Shown in pieces: positions 44,796-53,712 of a stretch of 64,000 nt of DNA. The notes under the pieces were generated by a model, which did no database searches, was not told where the DNA came from, and saw only the letters and a list, made by a program, of their open reading frames with translations. The position numbers were made by a program, and so were the translations under genes. This stretch comes from Sphingopyxis sp. FD7 (lineage in GTDB: Bacteria; Pseudomonadota; Alphaproteobacteria; Sphingomonadales; Sphingomonadaceae), in contig NZ_AP017898.1 of NCBI RefSeq assembly GCF_003609835.1, positions 992,001-1,056,000 on the forward strand, in the 5' to 3' direction. Each line of letters starts with the position of its first letter. Position 1 is the first letter of the stretch.

Positions 44796-45197
44796 ATGCA
44801 GATGACGATAGGGAAACTCGCGACCGCGGGCGGCGTGGGCGTCGAAACCGTGCGATATTATCAGCGCCGCGGGCTGATGGGCACCCCTGCTCGGAGCGGA
44901 GGCGTCGGGTGGGGCGGCGGTATCCGCCGTTATGGCGCCGACGACCTCAGGCGCCTCAGATTCATTCGTGCGGCCCAGACAGCGGGCTTTACGCTCGACG
45001 AAATATCCGAGTTGCTGTCGCTCGACCAGAGCGACGACCGCGCCCGCGTCCGCACGCTCGCGCGTCAGCGCATCGCGGCGCTCGACGCAAAGATCGCACA
45101 GATGACCCAAACCCGCGCCGCGCTGGCGCGCCTTGCCGACCAATGCGCGGCGAGCGAAGCCGGGCCGTGCCCGATTATCACGGCGTTCGAGCCATAG
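44796..45197 (+). CDS. MerR-family regulator of the mercury-type subgroup
   Basis: 133 residues from ATG at 44796; an ATG at 44778 lies inside the operator. MerR winged helix MTIGKLATAGGVGVETVRYYQRRG, dimerisation helix with ARQRIAALDAKIAQM, and metal loop C-AASEAGP-C-PII. The two loop Cys are seven residues apart, closer to CueR than to MerR (eight), and the third Cys that MerR uses for Hg(II) is not evident in the helix. The metal is therefore uncertain, although the operator is of the mer type. A Gly-rich insert (SGGVGWGGGI) is present in the wing. Confidence 0.8.
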   Translation: MQMTIGKLATAGGVGVETVRYYQRRGLMGTPARSGGVGWGGGIRRYGADDLRRLRFIRAAQTAGFTLDEISELLSLDQSDDRARVRTLARQRIAALDAKIAQMTQTRAALARLADQCAASEAGPCPIITAFEP

Positions 45198-45279
45198 CGC
45201 CCCGACCCTGAGCTTCTGGCAAGGCGATCCTCGATGGATCGGCTGACGACCTGGTTGCGGAAGGCCTCGTGATCCGGTT

Positions 45280-45298
45280 CCTCCCCTTTCGGGGGAGG
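45280..45298. terminator. Hairpin between convergent genes
   Basis: CCTCCCC-TTTC-GGGGGAGG, a 7-bp GC stem between the MerR-family gene and the convergent phosphatase gene; could serve both strands. No T tract. Confidence 0.5.
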
Positions 45299-45342
45299 TG
45301 CGTCAATTGCGTCGAACGGCGGCCCATCCTGCCGGAGTCGCC

Positions 45343-46131
45343 TCAAGGCGACGTCAACGCCACCGCGCGATCGTGCAGGCGCGAAACGACCGCCCGGTGA
45401 ATGCCCGGCGCACAGGCGATGACGCCAAAGGCCTGCGCGCGCGGGGTGTTGAAAATAAGCGGCTCGCCAAAGGCGTCGCTCACCGTGGCGCCTGCTTCGC
45501 TGGCGATCAGCGCGGCGGCGGCGACGTCCCATTCAAAGCCCCAGCGCAGCGTCGCGACCAGGTCGGCGCGGTCGTCGGCGACCAGCGCCATGCGCAGCGC
45601 GATGCTGTTCGGCTTGGTCACCATGATGAGGTCGCGGTCGATCTTGGGCAGGCTGTCGGCGGGAACGCGCGCGCCGTCGAAGATCATCCGGCGGCTGGCA
45701 CGCAGCGTGTCGCCGTTGAGCGTCGCGCCCTTGCCCTTTTGCGCGACCCACAATTCGTCGAGCGCGGGGGCATAGAGGACGCCGAGTTCGGGCAGGCCGT
45801 CGACGATCAGCGCGACCGACACGCACCATCCGGGGCGTCCGCGGATGAAATCGCGCGTGCCGTCGATCGGATCGACGCACCACATCGCGCGGCGCGCCAG
45901 CCGGTCTTCATTGTCGGCGGTTTCCTCCGAAAGCCAGCCCGCCTCGGGCACCATCGCGCCGAGCACCGCCTTCAGCCGCGCATCGACCGCCAGGTCGACG
46001 TCGCTGACCGGATTGTCGTGTGACTTGTGCCAGACATCGACCGGCCGCCCTTCGCCGCGCCAGCGCGCCATCGCCATGTCGCCGACCTCGCGCGTCGCGG
46101 CGATCACCGCTTCGAGATTGCGGCCGGGCAT
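45343..46131 (-). CDS. Inositol-monophosphatase-family phosphatase (CysQ/HisN-like)
   Basis: 262 residues with the lithium-sensitive phosphatase signature: ESRY-like metal region (EAGWLSEETADN), DPIDGTRDFIRGRPGW and WGFEWDVAAAALIASEAGA. Family members act on 3'-phosphoadenosine 5'-phosphate, histidinol phosphate or inositol phosphates; the substrate cannot be told from sequence alone. It lies 7 bp after the pmbA-like gene, in the same direction. Confidence 0.82.
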   Translation of the reverse strand: MPGRNLEAVIAATREVGDMAMARWRGEGRPVDVWHKSHDNPVSDVDLAVDARLKAVLGAMVPEAGWLSEETADNEDRLARRAMWCVDPIDGTRDFIRGRPGWCVSVALIVDGLPELGVLYAPALDELWVAQKGKGATLNGDTLRASRRMIFDGARVPADSLPKIDRDLIMVTKPNSIALRMALVADDRADLVATLRWGFEWDVAAAALIASEAGATVSDAFGEPLIFNTPRAQAFGVIACAPGIHRAVVSRLHDRAVALTSP

Positions 46132-46138
46132 GGCCGCC

Positions 46139-47482
46139 TCAGCTCGACGCGACGGTCATGCCGTCGATGCGCAGCGTCGGCGCATTGGTGGCATGGCGAA
46201 AACGGAGGTCGTCGGCGGGGATCAGCGCGGCGAACATGTCGATCAGATTGCCCGCGACCGTGAACTCGGCGATCGGCTCGGCAATCGTGCCGCCGCGGAT
46301 CATAAAGCCCGACGCGCCGCGGCTGTAATCGCCCGTCACCGGGTTGACGCCATGCCCGATCAGTTCGGTGACATAGATGCCGTCGGCGACGTCGGCCATC
46401 AGTTCGGCGGGGCTTTGCGTTCCCGCGGCAAGGTGAAGGTTGCTCGCCGCGACGCCCGATGCGCCGCCGCCGCGGCTCGCATGGCCGGTCGGCGTCAGGC
46501 CGAGCTGGCGCGCCGAGGCGCTGTCGAGCAGCCAGCCGGTGATTCGTCCGTCTGCCACAATATCGCGCGCCGCGGTCGGCAGGCCTTCGCCATCGAAGGC
46601 GCGGCTGCGCAGGCCGCGCGGGCGGTGCGGTTCGTCGCGCACGACGATGCTGCTGTCGAGCAACATGTCATCTTCCTTGCCGAGCAGGAAGCTCGTCCCG
46701 CGCGCGATCGCGGGGCCCGCGATCGCGGCGAGCAAATGGCCTATGATGCCGCCACTGACGCGCGGGTCGAAAAAGACGGGCAGCTTGCCATTCGGCGCCC
46801 TGCCCGGGCCCAGCCGCGCGACCGCGCGCCTGCCCGCGCGCGCGCCAATTTCCGCTGTGCTTTCAAGGTCGGAGAGATGGTGCGCGCTGTGCCAGGCATA
46901 GTCGCGCTGCATCGCCGCGCCTTCGCCCGCGATGACGCTGGCCGACAGGCTGTGGCCGCTCGAACCGTAGCCGCCGGCAAAGCCGTGGCTGGTTGCGAGT
47001 GCAAAGCGCGTACGGCTGTGGCTCGCGCTGCCGCCTTCGCTGTTGGTCACGCCCGCGACCGCGCGTGCGGCATCCTCGACGGCCAGTGCGGCTTCGCGCA
47101 GCGCCGCGGGGTCGGCCTCGCTTCCGTCGTCGAGGTCGAGGTCGGGCACCCTACCCCTGAACAGCAGTTCCTGCGGCGCGAGGCCCGCATAGCGATCTTC
47201 GGGCGCTTCGCGCGCCATGGCGACGCAGCGTTCGACCAGCTTGCCAAGCTCGCCCGCGTCCATATCGGCGGTGGAAACGCTCGCGCTGCGCTGCCCGACG
47301 AAGACGCGCAGCGAAATATCCTGCCCCTCCGACCGCTCGACATCCTCGAGCGCGCCGAGGCGCATCGTCACCGACGTCGCGGCGTTGCAATAATAAAGCG
47401 CGTCGGCGGCGTCGGCGCCCGCCTTGACGGCGGCGTCGCACAGCATCTGCGCGCGATCGAGAGCTTCGGAAACGGAAAGCAT
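46139..47482 (-). CDS. pmbA: TldE/PmbA metalloprotease-like protein
   Basis: 447 residues, family length. Recognisable: ASVSTADMDAGELGKLVERC, the conserved core KLPVFFDPRVSGGIIGHLL, ARGTSFLLGKEDDMLLDSS and VTGDYSRGASGFMIRGG at the C-terminus. TldE pairs with TldD, which holds the zinc site, to degrade peptides (antitoxin CcdA, microcin precursors). tldD is not in the window. Probably one unit with the phosphatase gene downstream. Confidence 0.9.
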   Translation of the reverse strand: MLSVSEALDRAQMLCDAAVKAGADAADALYYCNAATSVTMRLGALEDVERSEGQDISLRVFVGQRSASVSTADMDAGELGKLVERCVAMAREAPEDRYAGLAPQELLFRGRVPDLDLDDGSEADPAALREAALAVEDAARAVAGVTNSEGGSASHSRTRFALATSHGFAGGYGSSGHSLSASVIAGEGAAMQRDYAWHSAHHLSDLESTAEIGARAGRRAVARLGPGRAPNGKLPVFFDPRVSGGIIGHLLAAIAGPAIARGTSFLLGKEDDMLLDSSIVVRDEPHRPRGLRSRAFDGEGLPTAARDIVADGRITGWLLDSASARQLGLTPTGHASRGGGASGVAASNLHLAAGTQSPAELMADVADGIYVTELIGHGVNPVTGDYSRGASGFMIRGGTIAEPIAEFTVAGNLIDMFAALIPADDLRFRHATNAPTLRIDGMTVASS

Positions 47483-47636
47483 CGCCGCGCCCTATACGGC
47501 GCGCGGGCGAGGGTCAAAATCTAAGTGATTTCGTCGCCCCCCAAAGGCGGATGCCACTGGAGGGTTTGTCCGGCGTCGCGGCGCAGAAGCGTTGGCGGCC
47601 CCCGCCTGCGCGGGAGCGACGGCAATGTTTCGGGCC

Positions 47637-48035
47637 CTATTTGATGATCGCCGCGATCGCATCCGTCGCGGCCATCGCGCCGCTGATCCACAGGAAGGGA
47701 AGCGTCAGCGCAGCGATCCACAGGCGGCGAACATCGCGGCGGAAACGCGCATGGAGCCCCCAGCTGGCAAGCGCCTGGCGGCTGAGGTGATACCAGCGAC
47801 GCTCGGTCGCGCGTGCGACGGGAAGCGCGAGCGCAAGCAACATGACCAGCGCGACGATGATATAGGTCGGCGGCGCCCCGGCGGCGACCGCGCTGGTGAC
47901 GAGCCAGATCTGGATCGCGGCGAAAGCGAGGAGGGCGGCGGCGGCGTGCCAGGTCATCCGACGACCAAGGCTCCGCGCGGGTGGAACGCTTGCAGTGGAG
48001 CGGCGCCAGAGGCGCGGTCCGAACGTCGATGCCAT
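47637..48035 (-). CDS. Small membrane protein of unknown function
   Basis: 132 residues with three hydrophobic segments: AAAALLAFAAIQIWLVTSAV, PPTYIIVALVMLLALALPV and LWIAALTLPFLWISGAMAA. Basic N-terminus. No family recognised. Overlapping open frames on the same strand (47521-48096) lack membrane or domain signals and are disfavoured. Confidence 0.6.
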   Translation of the reverse strand: MASTFGPRLWRRSTASVPPARSLGRRMTWHAAAALLAFAAIQIWLVTSAVAAGAPPTYIIVALVMLLALALPVARATERRWYHLSRQALASWGLHARFRRDVRRLWIAALTLPFLWISGAMAATDAIAAIIK

Positions 48036-48243
48036 GTTTCAGCCTCCCCGGCCGGCGATTCCCAGAAACGCCACGTTTTGCCCCAATAATTCCCAAGTCA
48101 AGACAGGTTGGCAGCGATTCGTTAATTTTTTCCTCTGTTCGGCGCGGAATCGCAACGGGATCGCGGCAAGACGAACCGATGAGGCCGGCCGACGGGCGCG
48201 CGGGCGCTTCTGGGCAGCGGGAAGCGAAGGTGGCGGCGGTGCG

Positions 48244-48846
48244 CTACTGCTGCGGCGGCACCGGCAGTTCGCCCGCGTCGGCTTCGTCGGGCGAGGTCGG
48301 CGCGGGCGCTTCGCCATTCGCCTGTCGCTCCAGTTCCTCGGCGGCCTTTTGCCGCTCCGCCAGCGCGCGTTCCTCGGCGACGACCGCGGCTTCGACTTCG
48401 GCGGCGGCGGCGTCGATGCCGGCGAGGCGCTTGGCGCGTTCATCGGCGATCATCGCCTGCCAGTCGGTCTTGTCGGCGGCGCGCCGCTCTGCGCGCGCGC
48501 CCGCCACCAGCGCCTGGGTGCAGCCCGTGAAACCGCCAAGGCCGGTCGGCGAGCAACTGTCGGTTCCGAAGCGCCCGACACGTTCGAGCGCGACCACCTT
48601 GTTGGCCCAGGCTTCGTTGCGCGGATCGAGCGGGTTGCCGCGCAGCATCGGCGGCACGCGATAGCGCTCGCTTTCGGGCAGGCGGTTGCACACGACGATC
48701 TCGTCGGCGCTCGACGCTTCGCATTTGTCGTCGCCATACACGATGACCTGGTTGATCTTTTCGGCGTCCGCCGGGGTTTCCTGGGCCACGGCGGGCACGG
48801 CGGCGCTTCCCGCGAGGATCAGCGCAAAGAGGGGGAGGCGGGTCAT
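48244..48846 (-). CDS. Exported protein of unknown function with Glu/Ala-rich coiled tail
   Basis: 200 residues from MTRLPLFALILAGSAAVPAVA, a signal peptide. The mature part has four Cys (KCEASSADEIVVCNRLPE, DSCSPTGLGGFTGC) that may pair, followed by a helical Ala/Glu-rich stretch (AAAAEVEAAVVAEERALAER) and a Pro-rich end. Commonly conserved in sphingomonads, but unassigned. Confidence 0.7.
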   Translation of the reverse strand: MTRLPLFALILAGSAAVPAVAQETPADAEKINQVIVYGDDKCEASSADEIVVCNRLPESERYRVPPMLRGNPLDPRNEAWANKVVALERVGRFGTDSCSPTGLGGFTGCTQALVAGARAERRAADKTDWQAMIADERAKRLAGIDAAAAEVEAAVVAEERALAERQKAAEELERQANGEAPAPTSPDEADAGELPVPPQQ

Positions 48847-48989
48847 CGGATCTTCCTTTGTTACATCAGTCGAATGCCACAGATTTTCTGCATCAGCCAT
48901 GAACATCCCATATCCGTTCGCATCGAGCGAAGTCGAGATGCCCTGCGGCCTGGCGCTATTCCGATGGGCGTCGCTTGCCCGGCAGTCTA

Positions 48990-49505
48990 TCAGATACGTT
49001 TCGACAGCGCGATGGCTGCGCGGCACCCGGCGCGGATCGCGAGGCTGAGCAGCGGATAGCCGGGCGCTTTTTCTGCCCCGGCCCTGAGCGCGGCGTCGCG
49101 GTGCTCAAGCTCTTCGGCCCGGAAATCCGCGACCGCGGCGCTGAGTTCGGGGTCGCTGTCGCCCAGTTCGTCCAGCTGGTGCCGGTAATGCCGGTCGATC
49201 TCGGTCTCGATCGCCGCGGTGCAGGCCATGGCGGCGCGCGGCCCCATCGCGGCGGTGGCCGCTCCCAGCGCAAAGCCCGCGACGTTCCAGAAGGGCTGGA
49301 GCGCGGTCGGACGCACGCCGCGCCGCGCGATCATCGCGTCGAAAAACTTGCGGTGGCGCTCTTCCTGTTCGGCCATAAGGGCGATTTCGCGCGCCATCGG
49401 ATGCCGGTCGCCCATTACGGCGAGTTGCCCGGCATAGATTCGCGTCGCGCCAAACTCGCCCGCCTGGTCGACGCGGATCATCGATGCGGTGCGTTCGTTC
49501 GTCAT
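48990..49505 (-). CDS. coq7: Demethoxyubiquinone hydroxylase (Coq7/CatA family)
   Basis: 171 residues from MTNERTASMIRVDQAGEFGA. Carboxylate-bridged di-iron ferritin-like fold: Glu in QAGEFGATRIYAGQ, EQEERHRKFF (ExxH), ETEIDRHYRHQL (E...H) and EELEHRDAAL (ExxH). It hydroxylates 2-polyprenyl-3-methyl-6-methoxy-benzoquinone in ubiquinone synthesis. The ATG overlaps the dsbB stop (ATGA). Confidence 0.92.
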   Translation of the reverse strand: MTNERTASMIRVDQAGEFGATRIYAGQLAVMGDRHPMAREIALMAEQEERHRKFFDAMIARRGVRPTALQPFWNVAGFALGAATAAMGPRAAMACTAAIETEIDRHYRHQLDELGDSDPELSAAVADFRAEELEHRDAALRAGAEKAPGYPLLSLAIRAGCRAAIALSKRI

Positions 49506-49981
49506 GCCGCCGATGTGCTCCCCCGGCGCAGCAACGTCAAGACGAGCGCGGCGGCGCCGAACGAGAAGATCGCGTTGAACCCCGCGAGCGAGATGCCGAA
49601 CAGCGACCATTGCACCGCGTCGCAGCGGACGAGCGGCGCGTCCATGATCGATTCGAGCGTCACCGGCCCACCGCTGCCCGTCGCGCAGGTGGTAATGCCT
49701 TCCCAGAAGCCATATTCCACCCCGGCATGGAACACCCCGATCGCGCCGCTGACGGCGATGGCGGCGGCAGCGAGCAGGGTGAGCGCCCGCATCGCCTTAT
49801 CGTTTCGGCGGAGCAGCAGCGCGAGCAGCGCCAGCACGATCGCCGCCTGGTGCGGCCAGCGCTGCCAATAGCACATCTCACACGGGTGGAGGCCAAAACC
49901 ATATTGCGACACGAGCGCGCCGCCATAGAGAAGCAGCGGCGCCAGGAATGCGACGAGGGGGGCGGCAAGGCGCGATTTCAT
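49502..49981 (-). CDS. dsbB: Disulfide bond formation protein DsbB
   Basis: 159 residues, four membrane segments. The first periplasmic loop has HPCEMCYWQRW (CxxC) and the second has Cys in GITTCATG and LVRCDAVQW, the two redox pairs of DsbB. It reoxidises DsbA and passes electrons to ubiquinone, a sensible partner for the overlapping coq7 gene. Confidence 0.92.
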   Translation of the reverse strand: MKSRLAAPLVAFLAPLLLYGGALVSQYGFGLHPCEMCYWQRWPHQAAIVLALLALLLRRNDKAMRALTLLAAAAIAVSGAIGVFHAGVEYGFWEGITTCATGSGGPVTLESIMDAPLVRCDAVQWSLFGISLAGFNAIFSFGAAALVLTLLRRGSTSAA

Positions 49982-50002
49982 AAGGTCAACCTTGAAGTCA
50001 AA

Positions 50003-50082
50003 CCGTCATCCCGGCGCACGCCGGGATCTCACCGGTGCGTCAGCACATAGCGGCGAGATCCCGGCCTGCGCCGGGATGACGG
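50003..50082. repeat. REP-like 80-bp inverted repeat
   Basis: CCGTCATCCCGGCG...CGCCGGGATGACGG with an inner GCCGGGATCTC / GAGATCCCGGC pair. A close relative is at 61502-61580. Intergenic, between dsbB and ctpA. Confidence 0.85.
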
Positions 50083-50122
50083 GAAGAAACATAGTGTCAG
50101 ACGGGAAGAAACATAGTGTCAG
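50079..50122. repeat. 22-bp tandem duplication at the ctpA 3' end
   Basis: 50079-50100 and 50101-50122 are identical, head to tail. The second copy contains the ctpA stop codon (50119-50121). Confidence 0.9.
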
Positions 50123-51507
50123 TTGCGGCGCGTCGGCTTTGCCGCGGGCTTGCCCGCCGCCGCCATGCGCGGCGTTCCGGGGCCGATCCGCCCGATCGTC
50201 TGCAACGCATAGTGAAGCTGGAAATCCTCGATCCCCTTGGCTTTCAGCTCTTCCGCGGTCGCGGTGAAGCGCGGGTCGGCCTTTTCATCCTTTTCGATGA
50301 GGCCATTGTCGACCTTTTTCTCGTTGATGAGGTGACGGCGCAGGTCGCTTTCGCGGAACTTCGGGCGCGACGCATAATCGGGGTCGCTGAGCTGCGGCAC
50401 CTTGATGTCGGGATCGATCCCGCCTTCCTGCACGCTGCGGCCCGACGGCGTATAGTAGCGCGCGGTGGTCAGGCGAAGCGCCGTGGTGTCGCTGAGCGGG
50501 AGCACCGTCTGCACCGATCCCTTGCCAAAGCTGCGCTCGCCCATGACGACCGCGCGATGCTGGTCCTGCAGCGCCCCCGCGACGATTTCGGAGGCCGAAG
50601 CCGAACCCGCGTCGATCAGCACGATGACCGGCGCACCGTCCGCGAGATCGCCCGGTTCGGCGAAATAGCGTTCGATGTCGCCCTTGCGGCGGCCGCGCTG
50701 CGACACGATCTCGCCGCGTTCGAGGAACAGGTCGCTGATCCCCACCGCCTCGTCGAGCAGTCCGCCGGGGTTCGAGCGGAGATCGAGGATCCAGCCGCGC
50801 GGTTTCTTGCCCAGCGATTTTTCGACCGCCATCATCGCGGCCTTGAGGTCGGTGGTCGCGTCGGCCGAAAAGCTGGTGACGGTGAGCACGCCGACGTCGC
50901 CCCTGACTTCCCATTTGACGGGCTTCAGGTCGATGATCTCGCGCGTCAGCGTCATCTCGATCGGTTTGTCCTGACCCTCGCGCACGATGGTGATGTCGAT
51001 CGGCGTGCCCGGCCGCCCGCGCATCTGTTCGACCGCCTCGTCGAGCGTCATGCCGAAGATCAGCTCGTCGTTGATATGGGTGATATAATCGCCCGCCTTG
51101 ATCCCGGCGCGGGCGGCGGGCGTGTCGGCGGTCGGCGCGATCACCTTGACCACGCCATCCTCCATCGTCACCGACAGGCCCAGCCCGCCATATTCGCCGT
51201 CGGTCTGCGTACGCAGGTTCGAGAAACCGCGCGCGTCGAGATAGCCCGAATGCGGATCGAGGCTGGCAAGCATCCCGTTGATCGCGCCCTCGATCAGCTT
51301 GGAATCCTCGACGGGTTCGACATAGTTGGACTTCACTTCCAGATAGACGTCCATGAAGCGCGCGATTTCTTCCTGCGTCTTCGAATCGACGCTCGCCATC
51401 GCGCCGGTCGCGAGCGGAACCAGCGCCAGCGTCGAAAGCGCGGCGGCGCCCTGCCACAGCGCGAAGCGACGGCGCGGCGAAGCGGTGGTTTTGGTCGAGT
51501 CGGTCAT
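50119..51507 (-). CDS. ctpA: Carboxy-terminal processing protease (S41 family)
   Basis: 462 residues: N-terminal membrane anchor (LWQGAAALSTLALVPLATGA), PDZ domain (SVTMEDGVVKVIAPTADTPA, AGDYITHINDE), and S41 catalytic core with nucleophile Ser in DAGSASASEIVAGAL and Lys in FGKGSVQTVLPL. Cleaves C-terminal ends of periplasmic proteins; in related bacteria it is linked with the envC-like gene upstream. 250 bp with an inverted repeat separate it from that gene. Confidence 0.93.
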   Translation of the reverse strand: MTDSTKTTASPRRRFALWQGAAALSTLALVPLATGAMASVDSKTQEEIARFMDVYLEVKSNYVEPVEDSKLIEGAINGMLASLDPHSGYLDARGFSNLRTQTDGEYGGLGLSVTMEDGVVKVIAPTADTPAARAGIKAGDYITHINDELIFGMTLDEAVEQMRGRPGTPIDITIVREGQDKPIEMTLTREIIDLKPVKWEVRGDVGVLTVTSFSADATTDLKAAMMAVEKSLGKKPRGWILDLRSNPGGLLDEAVGISDLFLERGEIVSQRGRRKGDIERYFAEPGDLADGAPVIVLIDAGSASASEIVAGALQDQHRAVVMGERSFGKGSVQTVLPLSDTTALRLTTARYYTPSGRSVQEGGIDPDIKVPQLSDPDYASRPKFRESDLRRHLINEKKVDNGLIEKDEKADPRFTATAEELKAKGIEDFQLHYALQTIGRIGPGTPRMAAAGKPAAKPTRRN

Positions 51508-51647
51508 ATCAATCTTTCACTCGGGCGAGAGCCATCCCGCCTTGTAAACCCCGGAGTGTCATCATCCTATGCAAATCTGTGCGGGTCAAGCGGGGCATCC
51601 CTGAGCGGCGCGGGAAGCTATGGGCGTATGCGAATCTCCACTCCGCA

Positions 51648-51744
51648 CCCCGAGCGAAGACCAAGGCCTCGTTCGAGCGAGGCGAGAACCTGCGGCTTCG
51701 CTGCCTCGGCTTCGCTCGGCATAGCCCCTCGTCTTCGCTCGGGG
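51648..51744. repeat. Inverted repeat between envC-like and ctpA genes
   Basis: CCCCGAGCGAAGAC (51648-51661) and its exact inverse (51731-51744) enclose about 70 bp that contain further GCGAGGC/GCCTCG pairs. Looks like a REP-type mobile or structural repeat. The rest of 51508-51759 shows no gene. Confidence 0.75.
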
Positions 51745-51759
51745 ATGCGGAAACAGGGT

Positions 51760-52977
51760 CTAGCCGATCATCGCAACGATATCGACCGGGCGGCCCGCAC
51801 GGCGCAGTTCGACGGTGATGCGGCTGTCGTCCGATCCCGCGCGGCCGACGGGTGCGCCCGCCTCCACCATATCGCCGACTCCCACCGACAGCGCGATCAT
51901 CCCGGCGAGCAGCGAGATCCAGCCGCCGCCATGGTCGATGATGACGATCTTGCCATAGCCGCGATAATCGCCGGCAAAGCTGACGCGGCCGGGGGCGGGA
52001 GCGACGACCTGTCCGCCCGGCCGCGCCGCGATCGTGACGCCGCGCGACCGCACCCCGCTTTCGTTCACCTCGCCCAGCCCGGTGACGATGCGTCCGACGA
52101 CGGGAAGGCGGTAGGCGCTGCCGGTAATGCCGATCTCGCGTGCGGTGGGCGGGGGGACAAGGCCCACCGGTCCGGCGGCGGGGTTGCGCGGGCGCGGCAG
52201 CGGCCCCGCGAGCTGTCCCAGTTCGGCGCGCACAAGCCCGTCGGCTTCGAGCGCGTCCATCAGCTCGACAATATCGCGCGCCTTTTCACCCAGCCCCAGC
52301 GCGCGGTCCGCCTCGATCCGCGCGCTGCTCATCAGCTCACGCGAGCGCAGCCGTCCTTCGTTTTCGAGCCGCGTCAGTGCGGCGCGGCGCGCGGCGAGCT
52401 GCGCCTTGCTTTCCGCGAGTGCGTCCAGCGCGATCGCCTGCTGCCGCCGGGCGGCGTCGAGCAAGGACAGTTCGCGGCGGACTCCGGCGGTGCGCCGCGC
52501 GATCACCGGCATCGCGGCGTCGATCACGGCGCGCGCATGAACCATGTCGCGAAGCGATCCCGGCTGCGCGAGCACACTGACCGGCGGCTGACGGCTGAGT
52601 TGCTGAAGCGAGGCGGCGAGTTCGAGCAACGGCTGCTGCTGTTCGGCGAGCCGCGCGCGCTGCGCCGACAGGCGGCGGGTCACGAGCGCGACGCGCGCCT
52701 CGCCCGCGCTGATGTCGGCTTCGGCCGACTGGATGCGTGCGGCGAGCGCAGCGCTGCGTTTCTTCAGCCGGTCGGCCTCGTTGCTCGCCGCGGCGGCCTG
52801 TTTTTCGAGCGCGGCGCTGCGCGCCATCGCCGCCGCCGACTGCTGCCGGGCGTCGACGAGCTGCATCCGTTCGCGCGCGGCGATCGCCTGCGGGTCGAAG
52901 AGGTCGCTCTGCGCGAGCGCGAAGGTGCCGCCCGCGACCGCGACGGCTATGCCGAGCGCCGCGAGCGCGCGCCTCAC
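51760..52977 (-). CDS. EnvC-like murein hydrolase activator (coiled coil plus degenerate M23 domain)
   Basis: 405 residues from GTG at 52977, which overlaps the rlmH stop (GTGA); a longer frame to 53184 only shadows rlmH. Signal/anchor RALAALGIAVAVAGGTFALA, a long coiled coil (about 30-250) and a C-terminal LytM/M23 domain (PVVGRIVTGLGEVNES, GRVSFAGDYRGYGKIVIIDH, cut here). The usual H-x-x-x-D zinc motif is not seen near the start of the domain, as in activator-type EnvC proteins that lack catalysis. Confidence 0.85.
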   Translation of the reverse strand: MRRALAALGIAVAVAGGTFALAQSDLFDPQAIAARERMQLVDARQQSAAAMARSAALEKQAAAASNEADRLKKRSAALAARIQSAEADISAGEARVALVTRRLSAQRARLAEQQQPLLELAASLQQLSRQPPVSVLAQPGSLRDMVHARAVIDAAMPVIARRTAGVRRELSLLDAARRQQAIALDALAESKAQLAARRAALTRLENEGRLRSRELMSSARIEADRALGLGEKARDIVELMDALEADGLVRAELGQLAGPLPRPRNPAAGPVGLVPPPTAREIGITGSAYRLPVVGRIVTGLGEVNESGVRSRGVTIAARPGGQVVAPAPGRVSFAGDYRGYGKIVIIDHGGGWISLLAGMIALSVGVGDMVEAGAPVGRAGSDDSRITVELRRAGRPVDIVAMIG

Positions 52978-53402
52978 CGGCGCCCCTCGCGGTGATAGGG
53001 GTGCCCGGCGACGATGCTGGTGGCGCGCCACAATTGTTCGGCGAGCATCGCGCGCGCCAGAAGGTGCGGCCAGGTCGCGCGGCCAAAGGCGATGACCTTG
53101 TCGGCGCCCTCGCGCTCCTGGGGCGTGAAGCCGTCGGCGGCGCCAAGGCAGAAGCGCGCTTCGCGCACGCCGCCGTCGCGCCATTGCTCGAGCAATCGGG
53201 CGAATTCGATCGACGACATCTGCTCCCCACCCTCGTCGAACAGGATCGTGCGGCTATTGTCGGCGGCGGGAGGCATCCGCCCGCCCGTGTCGGGAAGTTC
53301 GGAAATCTTCTGCGCCCAGGTCACGCGCTTCATATAGCGTTCGACCAGTTCGGCCTCCGGGGAGCGCCCGATGCGCCCGCGCGCGATGATGTGCAAAAGC
53401 AT
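52974..53402 (-). CDS. rlmH: 23S rRNA (pseudouridine1915-N3)-methyltransferase RlmH
   Basis: 142 residues from MLLHIIARGRIGRSPEA; the frame is open further upstream but carries no domain. SPOUT family: YMKRVTWAQKISELPD, ILFDEGGEQMSSIEFA, ARFCLGAADGFTPQ (SAM-binding knot) and MLAEQLWRATSIVAGHPYHR at the C-terminus. Methylates pseudouridine 1915 in helix 69. Next to rsfS, as in most bacteria, but separated from it by a repeat. Confidence 0.93.
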   Translation of the reverse strand: MLLHIIARGRIGRSPEAELVERYMKRVTWAQKISELPDTGGRMPPAADNSRTILFDEGGEQMSSIEFARLLEQWRDGGVREARFCLGAADGFTPQEREGADKVIAFGRATWPHLLARAMLAEQLWRATSIVAGHPYHREGRR

Positions 53403-53482
53403 ATGTCCGGCCCGCCTATGATCTGCGGGTCGGGCCGGAGGTTGCCGACGACGCGACAAGGGGTGACGAAGCGTTGGCGTTA

Positions 53483-53650
53483 TTTTGTTTCGCACAAAGG
53501 CACAAAGGCACGAAGATGTTGTGTTGGGCCATAGCCGTCCCCGGCCGCCGCAGGCGCGTTATCAAAGGCGCTTCGCGCGAGTTGACAGAGGGGTTTGGCG
53601 ATCTTCCGCCTTTCTCTTCGTGCCTTTGTGCCTTTGTGTGAAACAAAAAA
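53483..53650. repeat. Inverted repeat of the TKAQRHE/VPLCLCV type between rlmH and rsfS
   Basis: Arms of about 33 bp (53483-53515 and 53616-53650) contain CACAAAGGCACAAAGGCACGAAG and its inverse (first 20 bases or fewer quoted elsewhere). Translated frames give TKAQRHE and VPLCLC, a well-known non-coding repeat often mis-annotated as a gene. The rest of 53403-53712 has no gene. Confidence 0.85.
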
Positions 53651-53712
53651 GCACTCACCTTTCCGCCGCGCCCGTCGCTACGGCGGCAACTAGCCCGCGC
53701 CAGGCCAAGGCG

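Noticed and set aside
50116..52995. 959-codon open frame on the plus strand
   Set aside because: It spans two clear minus-strand genes (ctpA and the envC-like gene) and the gap between them; low-complexity composition, no motifs.
53416..53658. Small genes containing TKAQRHE or VPLCLC
   Set aside because: They are the arms of a widespread non-coding inverted repeat.
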